Of a stretch of DNA of 10,372 nt, positions 5,948-10,372 are shown piece after piece; position 1 is the first letter of the stretch; the number at the start of each line of letters is the position of its first letter. This DNA is from Actinomycetota bacterium (GTDB lineage: Bacteria; Actinomycetota; Actinomycetes; Nanopelagicales; Nanopelagicaceae): contig VGAF01000035.1 of NCBI GenBank assembly GCA_016870855.1, positions 1 to 10,372 of the forward strand, read 5' to 3'. The notes beneath the pieces were generated by a model, which searched no databases, was not told the DNA's origin, and was given only the letters and a program-made list of their open reading frames with translations. The translations under genes were made by a program, and so were the position numbers.

Positions 5948-8269
5948 ATGGCGCGAAAGAGTGGAAAGAAAGCAAGCGGAGTTGTTGGCGGTTCTTCGCG
6001 CGCCCTTTCTGCTATCTGGAGAGGAATTGCAAAGGCGCTTGGCGCAACAATTCGAACCATCACAAAAGGCGCTCGCGATCTTGACCCCGAACATCAGCGC
6101 GATGGAATTGGTCTACTACTTTTAATCGTTGCTCTTATCTCAGCGGCAACTTCTTGGTGGCGGTTGGATAACTGGTTTGGAAATGTTGCATACTCCTTTT
6201 TTTATGGTGGTTTCGGTCGCCTTGCTATTTTTACTCCAATTCTCTTCGGTTACTTTGCCTTTCGCTTATTCCGCGCCCCCCAAGATAAAGCTGCAAATGG
6301 CCGGCTGGTAATCGGTTCTTTATTGCTAGTACTTAGTTCTACTGGTCTTGTTCACATTGTTAATCCAAGCTCCATTAACACTGGAGCGACCGCGATGCGC
6401 GAAGGTGGCGGCTGGATTGGCTATGGAACCTCAACTCCGTTAGTTGCGCTAGTAACAGATGTTCTTGCAATTCCAATTCTGGTTTTAGTCTTCCTCTTCA
6501 GCATCTTGGTTATCACCGCAACGCCTTTCGCCACTGTTCTCTCCCTTATTACCGGTTTCTTTGGTGGCGCAAAAGAGAAGGTAAGTGGCGCAATCGAGGA
6601 GCGGAGAGAGCGCAGAATTGAAGAGTTTGAGATTTCCGAGACGCCGCCTTTTGAGACCCCGCTCGTTCAGGAATTTGCTAAGGCGGAGGAAGAAGAGATT
6701 GATGAAGAGAGTTTTGATGAAGAGTTCACGGTAGAGATTCCGAGGCCAAAGGAAGAGGTAAAACCTGCCAAACCTCAGCGCCCCGTTCAGCTCGTACTAA
6801 CTTCTACTGATACCTACGCGCTGCCTTCCATGGAATTACTCCGCTCTAGTCCGCCTTCGAAAGGAAAGAGCAAGGCAAATGAATCTGTGGTTCAAGCCCT
6901 CACTGAGTTATTTAAAGAGTTTGATATCGATTGCGAAGTGACGGGCTTTATGCGGGGCCCTACGGTAACTAGGTATGAGGTTGAGCTCGGTTCTGGTGTG
7001 AAAGTAGAGGCTATAACCGCGCTCTCAAAGAACATCGCCTATGCCGTTGCCAGCAGCGATGTGCGAATCCTTTCACCGATTCCAGGTAAGTCGGCTGTTG
7101 GTATCGAGATACCAAATACTGATCGCGAAATAGTTTCACTTGGCGATGTGCTCCGCTCTAGCGTTGCAGGAAACGATCATCATCCGATGGTTATCGCCTT
7201 AGGAAAAGATGTAGAGGGCAATTTTATCTGCGCCAACCTCGCCAAGATGCCGCACCTGTTGGTCGCTGGTGCGACTGGAGCTGGAAAGTCATCGATGATC
7301 AATTCACTTGTGACATCGATTTTGATGCGAGCAACCCCAAATGATGTCCGGTTAGTTCTTATCGATCCAAAGCGTGTTGAGTTAAACGCTTACGATGGAA
7401 TTCCACATCTCATCGCACCAATCATCACTAATCCTAAGAAAGCAGCTGAAGCTCTAGCCTGGGTCGTACGAGAGATGGAGATGAGGTATGACGATCTCTC
7501 TACCTATGGCTTTCGGCATGTTGATGATTTCAATAAAGCAGTCCGCTCTGGAAAATTAACCGCAGCACCTGATGCAGAATTACCGCTAGAGCCATATCCA
7601 TATCTTCTAATAGTGGTTGATGAGTTAGCTGACTTAATGATGGTGGCAGCGCGTGAAGTAGAAGATAGCATCGTAAGGATTACCCAACTTGCACGAGCTG
7701 CTGGAATTCATCTCGTTATCGCAACCCAACGTCCCAGCGTTGATATCGTTACTGGATTAATTAAAGCCAATGTTCCATCGCGGTTATCTTTTGCAACTTC
7801 ATCACTAGCAGATTCAAGAGTTATCTTAGATTCGCCAGGCGCTGAGAAGTTAGTTGGCCAAGGCGATGGATTATTCCTTCCAATGGGCGCAAGCAAGCCG
7901 ATTCGCTTACAAGGTGCATATGTCTCAGAGGGAGAGATTGATTCTGTTGTGACCCATGTGAAATCACAATTAAAGCCGGTATATCGCGAAGATATTCTCA
8001 AGCCTGTTACATCTACCCGTTCAATCGATGATGAGATTGGCGATGACTTGGAGCTTTTGATCCAGGCAGTTGAGTTGGTTGTCTCTACTCAATTCGGTTC
8101 CACATCAATGCTGCAGCGCAAACTCAGAATTGGTTTTGCTAAAGCAGGGCGCCTCATGGATTTGATGGAGAGCCGCGGAATAGTTGGACCATCCGAAGGA
8201 TCTAAAGCGCGAACAGTCCTGGTCAAACCTGAGGACCTCGCATCGGTGCTCGAAGTTCTTCAGGGGTGA
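5948..8269 (+). CDS. ftsK: DNA translocase FtsK
   Basis: This 773-residue division-site DNA pump moves chromosome termini apart and supports dimer resolution. The N-terminal membrane domain has hydrophobic segments near residues 53-71, 92-108, 120-138 and 165-205 (the last may be one long or two helices). A short acidic linker follows at about 217-277, with runs such as AEEEEIDEESFDEE, and then the RecA-like motor. Walker A GATGAGKS is at residues 441-448 and Walker B LLIVVDE ends with D558-E559; IATQRPS follows. The C-terminal winged-helix gamma domain (about 694-773) has the DNA-reading pattern ELVVSTQFGSTSMLQRKLRIG and RLMDLMESRGIVGP. The ATG at 5948 is preferred over upstream in-frame codons from 5873, which would overlap rnj and add an unrelated tail. 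It is intact, with the short linker common in actinobacteria. Confidence 0.95.
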   Translation: MARKSGKKASGVVGGSSRALSAIWRGIAKALGATIRTITKGARDLDPEHQRDGIGLLLLIVALISAATSWWRLDNWFGNVAYSFFYGGFGRLAIFTPILFGYFAFRLFRAPQDKAANGRLVIGSLLLVLSSTGLVHIVNPSSINTGATAMREGGGWIGYGTSTPLVALVTDVLAIPILVLVFLFSILVITATPFATVLSLITGFFGGAKEKVSGAIEERRERRIEEFEISETPPFETPLVQEFAKAEEEEIDEESFDEEFTVEIPRPKEEVKPAKPQRPVQLVLTSTDTYALPSMELLRSSPPSKGKSKANESVVQALTELFKEFDIDCEVTGFMRGPTVTRYEVELGSGVKVEAITALSKNIAYAVASSDVRILSPIPGKSAVGIEIPNTDREIVSLGDVLRSSVAGNDHHPMVIALGKDVEGNFICANLAKMPHLLVAGATGAGKSSMINSLVTSILMRATPNDVRLVLIDPKRVELNAYDGIPHLIAPIITNPKKAAEALAWVVREMEMRYDDLSTYGFRHVDDFNKAVRSGKLTAAPDAELPLEPYPYLLIVVDELADLMMVAAREVEDSIVRITQLARAAGIHLVIATQRPSVDIVTGLIKANVPSRLSFATSSLADSRVILDSPGAEKLVGQGDGLFLPMGASKPIRLQGAYVSEGEIDSVVTHVKSQLKPVYREDILKPVTSTRSIDDEIGDDLELLIQAVELVVSTQFGSTSMLQRKLRIGFAKAGRLMDLMESRGIVGPSEGSKARTVLVKPEDLASVLEVLQG

Positions 8270-8308
8270 GTCAAGAGGGTTAGTTTCCTCGTGAGATTCA
8301 AGTAGGGG

Positions 8309-8338
8309 TTGTCCACTACTTATAAGTGAGCGTAAAGT
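8309..8338 (+). promoter_or_regulatory. Candidate sigma-70-type promoter of the RodZ-like gene
   Basis: TTGTCC (8309-8314) and TAAAGT (8333-8338) form a plausible -35/-10 pair with an 18-base spacer. Transcription would begin near 8345, leaving about 20 bases of leader that contain the GAGG ribosome binding site at 8356-8359. The spacer holds a perfect ten-base palindrome, ACTTATAAGT (8318-8327), which could be an operator. Alternatively its TATAAG core could act as another -10, but no -35 fits that. Confidence 0.4.
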
Positions 8339-8364
8339 TCGCACTCCCAATCTGTGAGGTTTAG

Positions 8365-9078
8365 ATGTCGGTCGGTACATCACTACGTGAAGTTCGCAAG
8401 ACAGCAGGTCTGTCTTCTGGCGAACTTTCGAAGCGTACCCGCATCCCAGAGAGCGTTATCGAAGATTTAGAGCGAGATAACTTCAATACTTGTGGTGGTC
8501 CTGCGTATGCACGTGGGCACATCAGAAACATTGCGAAAGTTTGTGGCGTAGATGCCGAAACAATTCTTGCCCAATTTGAATCTCAGACAATTCCTCTAAA
8601 TAAATCGATTCGCGAACTTTTAAATGATACAAATGCCACAACCGCCAAAAAGGTTAGAAAACCAATCTCTTGGAAAGGCATGACCGGCGTGGCAGCTGGC
8701 GTTGTAGCGCTACTAGTCTTTGGCGGCGCACTCATTACAAGCGGTGGCGGCGAAGAAAATATTGCAACACCGCAAACTCAAGTCGAAGAAACTGGACCGG
8801 TTGCAAAGAAATTTGATGGCGTTGAAGTAACTCTCCGTGGCGTGAATGGTCTTTCGTGGGTTGCCATTAGTGATAGTTCTGGCGCAACCCAATACAGCGG
8901 CAGAATCCGCCAGGGCGAACAAATGACTTTTAATGATGATCAATTGCTTTATCTAGTTATTGGCAATGCTGGCGCAATCCAACTAATAGTAAATGGTGAA
9001 GATTTAGGCGTTCCTGGGAAAGTTGGCGAAGTCCTACGCCTAGAGTTCGGCCCCCAAGCTCTCGCTAACCAGGGTTAG
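8365..9078 (+). CDS. RodZ-like membrane protein: helix-turn-helix, TM, DUF4115-type domain
   Basis: This 237-residue protein has three parts. Residues 1-70 are a Cro/RodZ-type helix-turn-helix (LREVRKTAGLSSGELSKRTRIPESVIEDLERDN), with the family feature GGPAYARGHIRNIAKVCGVD. A single transmembrane helix lies at about residues 106-124. An outer C-terminal domain of about 90 residues (from VEVTLRGVNGLSWVAISDS) resembles the beta-rich DUF4115 domain of RodZ, so the C-terminus should be extracytoplasmic. In rods RodZ links MreB to the wall-building machinery; here a role in cell shape or division is inferred from architecture and from the neighbouring ftsK. A GAGG ribosome binding site five bases upstream supports the ATG. 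It has its own candidate promoter in the 95-base gap after ftsK. A purely transcriptional role is less likely because of the membrane anchor. Confidence 0.85.
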   Translation: MSVGTSLREVRKTAGLSSGELSKRTRIPESVIEDLERDNFNTCGGPAYARGHIRNIAKVCGVDAETILAQFESQTIPLNKSIRELLNDTNATTAKKVRKPISWKGMTGVAAGVVALLVFGGALITSGGGEENIATPQTQVEETGPVAKKFDGVEVTLRGVNGLSWVAISDSSGATQYSGRIRQGEQMTFNDDQLLYLVIGNAGAIQLIVNGEDLGVPGKVGEVLRLEFGPQALANQG

Positions 9079-9092
9079 TTAACTTCGCCGGA

Positions 9093-9098
9093 TAGAAT
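9093..9098 (+). promoter_or_regulatory. Candidate -10 element of rimO (leaderless)
   Basis: TAGAAT is a good TANNNT match ending six bases before the GTG at 9105. No ribosome binding site lies between the end of the RodZ-like gene and this start, so a leaderless transcript is the simplest reading. It is the best -10 hexamer in the set. Confidence 0.5.
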
Positions 9099-9104
9099 CT
9101 GCGA

Positions 9105-10372
9105 GTGTCGGCTACTCGCGAAAATCTCAAGACAGTTGCACTTGTAACTTTAGGTTGTGCGCGCAATGAAGTTGATTCAGAAGAGCTAGCAGGACGCCTT
9201 GCCGAGGATGGTTGGCAACTAGTAAGTGATGTGGGAAGCGCTGATATTGCCGTTGTTAATACCTGTGGCTTTATCGAATCAGCCAAGAAAGATTCGGTAG
9301 ATGCGCTCCTAGAAGCACATTCCCTTAAAAGCGATGGAACCTTGCGGGCTGTGGTGGCGGTGGGATGCATGGCAGAGCGATATGGAAATGAGCTTGCCGA
9401 AGCCCTCCCAGAAGCCGATGCGATCTTGGGATTTGATGATTACACCGACATCTCTAATCGACTTCGAACAATCCTAGATGGCAAGAAAATCGAGACCCAT
9501 AAACCTAAGGACCGCCGTTCGCTGATTCCAATCTCGCCGGTCTCGCGACAACAAGAGTGGGAAGTAAAGAGCTCCATGGGGCAAGGAAGTACCTTCTCGC
9601 GGAAGCGGCTAGGAAGCGCACCACTCGCACCACTAAAGATCGCATCAGGCTGTGATCGCCGGTGCACTTTCTGCGCCATTCCACAATTTCGAGGCGCCTT
9701 CGTTTCTAGGAGACCAACTGAGATTCTCGATGAAGCAAAGTGGCTTGCTGAAAATGGGGTATCGGAAGTATTTCTAGTAAGCGAGAACACGACATCATAT
9801 GGAAAAGATTTTGGTGATTTAAAAGTACTGGAACGGCTGCTCCCTGATTTAGCGGAGATTGATGGGATAGAGCGAATTCGCCTCTCATACCTACAACCTG
9901 CCGAGATCCGACCAACTCTCCTGCAAGCAATGATCTCCACCCCAAAGGTGGTCCCTTATTTCGATATCTCATTTCAACATGCGTCAGGCACTTTGTTACG
10001 GAGAATGCGACGATTTGGAGATGGCGAGAAGTTTCTTCATCTACTTACTCAAGTTCGTGCCTTAAATCCGGAATCAGGGATTAGATCCAACTTCATCGTT
10101 GGATTCCCAGGTGAAACTGAGGGCGAATATCAGGAACTTGTTGATTTCTTAAGCGAGGCGCGGCTAGATGCGATTGGAATCTTTCCGTACTCCGATGAGG
10201 ATAAGACTGAGGCAGCCACTCTTGAAGGAAAGTTAGATGAATCAGTTATTGCAGAGCGGACCGAATCGCTCCGCCGAATTGCAGAAGAGTTGAGTTATGA
10301 GCGCGCTCAAGAGCGAATTGGTGAGCGCGTGCGAGTTCTAGTTGAAGATAGCGAGTCTGGGGAAGGTCGAGC
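9105..10372 (+). CDS. rimO: Ribosomal protein S12 methylthiotransferase RimO (3' end outside window)
   Basis: The frame from GTG at 9105 is open to the right edge, giving 422 codons. RimO adds a methylthio group to a conserved aspartate of ribosomal protein S12, using radical SAM chemistry and two 4Fe-4S clusters. The N-terminal UPF0004 domain opens with VALVTLGCARNEVDSEELAGRL; its cluster cysteines are C18, C54 (NTCGF) and C88 (VGCM). The radical SAM motif CxxxCxxC is at C183, C187 and C190, followed by IPQFRG, SENTTSYGKDF, and GFPGET. The NTCGF, IPQFRG and SENTTSYG motifs favour RimO over the tRNA enzyme MiaB. The visible end (ERVRVLVED) enters the TRAM RNA-binding domain, so perhaps 40-60 residues are missing. 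The GTG start gives the usual short N-terminal tail. Confidence 0.94.
   Translation, partial: MSATRENLKTVALVTLGCARNEVDSEELAGRLAEDGWQLVSDVGSADIAVVNTCGFIESAKKDSVDALLEAHSLKSDGTLRAVVAVGCMAERYGNELAEALPEADAILGFDDYTDISNRLRTILDGKKIETHKPKDRRSLIPISPVSRQQEWEVKSSMGQGSTFSRKRLGSAPLAPLKIASGCDRRCTFCAIPQFRGAFVSRRPTEILDEAKWLAENGVSEVFLVSENTTSYGKDFGDLKVLERLLPDLAEIDGIERIRLSYLQPAEIRPTLLQAMISTPKVVPYFDISFQHASGTLLRRMRRFGDGEKFLHLLTQVRALNPESGIRSNFIVGFPGETEGEYQELVDFLSEARLDAIGIFPYSDEDKTEAATLEGKLDESVIAERTESLRRIAEELSYERAQERIGERVRVLVEDSESGEGR

Noticed and set aside
8270..8300. Intrinsic terminator after ftsK (GAGG...CCTC)
   Set aside because: The stem is only about four base pairs with an eight-base loop and no T run follows, so it is unlikely to terminate transcription.
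9440..9972. Minus-strand open frames opposite rimO
   Set aside because: They have no recognisable domains and lie opposite a strongly conserved gene, so they are antisense shadows of its codon pattern.
9105..10372. MiaB (tRNA methylthiotransferase) instead of RimO
   Set aside because: The two are paralogues, but NTCGF, IPQFRG and the SENTTSYG motif follow the RimO pattern, and the location next to ftsK and the RodZ-like gene fits actinobacterial rimO.

Overview
The window is an ordinary, tightly packed stretch of actinobacterial chromosome at what looks by eye like roughly 45-50% GC. The gene order M16 peptidase, dapB, thyX, dapA, rnj (RNase J), ftsK, RodZ-like helix-turn-helix protein, rimO is one I know from the conserved core of actinobacterial chromosomes such as Mycobacterium and Streptomyces. 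The moderate GC, one-base gene overlaps and very short spacers are unlike those high-GC genomes. They suggest a streamlined lineage, for example freshwater acI/Nanopelagicales-type Actinobacteria. That placement is inference from style and synteny, not from a database comparison.

Layout. Bases 2-1544 (+) hold the 3' end of an M16 zinc peptidase, dapB (lysine/diaminopimelate pathway) and a small mycoredoxin-like thiol oxidoreductase, with overlapping or nearly touching ends. Bases 1550-2538 (-) hold azlC and azlD, a two-subunit branched-chain amino acid exporter, convergent with the redox gene and divergent from thyX. From 2581 everything is on the plus strand: thyX (flavin-dependent thymidylate synthase), dapA, an RNase J gene interrupted by a frameshift, ftsK, a RodZ-like membrane protein with an N-terminal helix-turn-helix, and rimO, which runs off the right edge. 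No stretch over 300 bases lacks a gene. I see no RNA gene, CRISPR array, insertion sequence, attachment site or prophage element.

How the genes fit together. DapA and DapB catalyse consecutive steps making tetrahydrodipicolinate on the way to meso-diaminopimelate and lysine, so they feed both peptidoglycan and protein synthesis. FtsK and the RodZ-like protein act at the membrane in chromosome segregation, division and cell shape. RNase J and RimO serve RNA decay/processing and ribosome modification. ThyX supplies dTMP for replication.

Most notable: (1) RNase J is split by a net +1 frame change near 4995-4999, with both halves otherwise well conserved, so it is either a sequencing/assembly error or a very recent lesion; (2) four genes (thyX, dapA, ftsK, rimO) have a TANNNT-type -10 hexamer ending 6-8 nt before the start codon and no convincing ribosome binding site, the architecture expected of leaderless mRNAs; (3) there is an inverted repeat in the short azlC/thyX divergent spacer and a palindrome inside the candidate promoter of the RodZ-like gene. 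I found no convincing previously undescribed system here.
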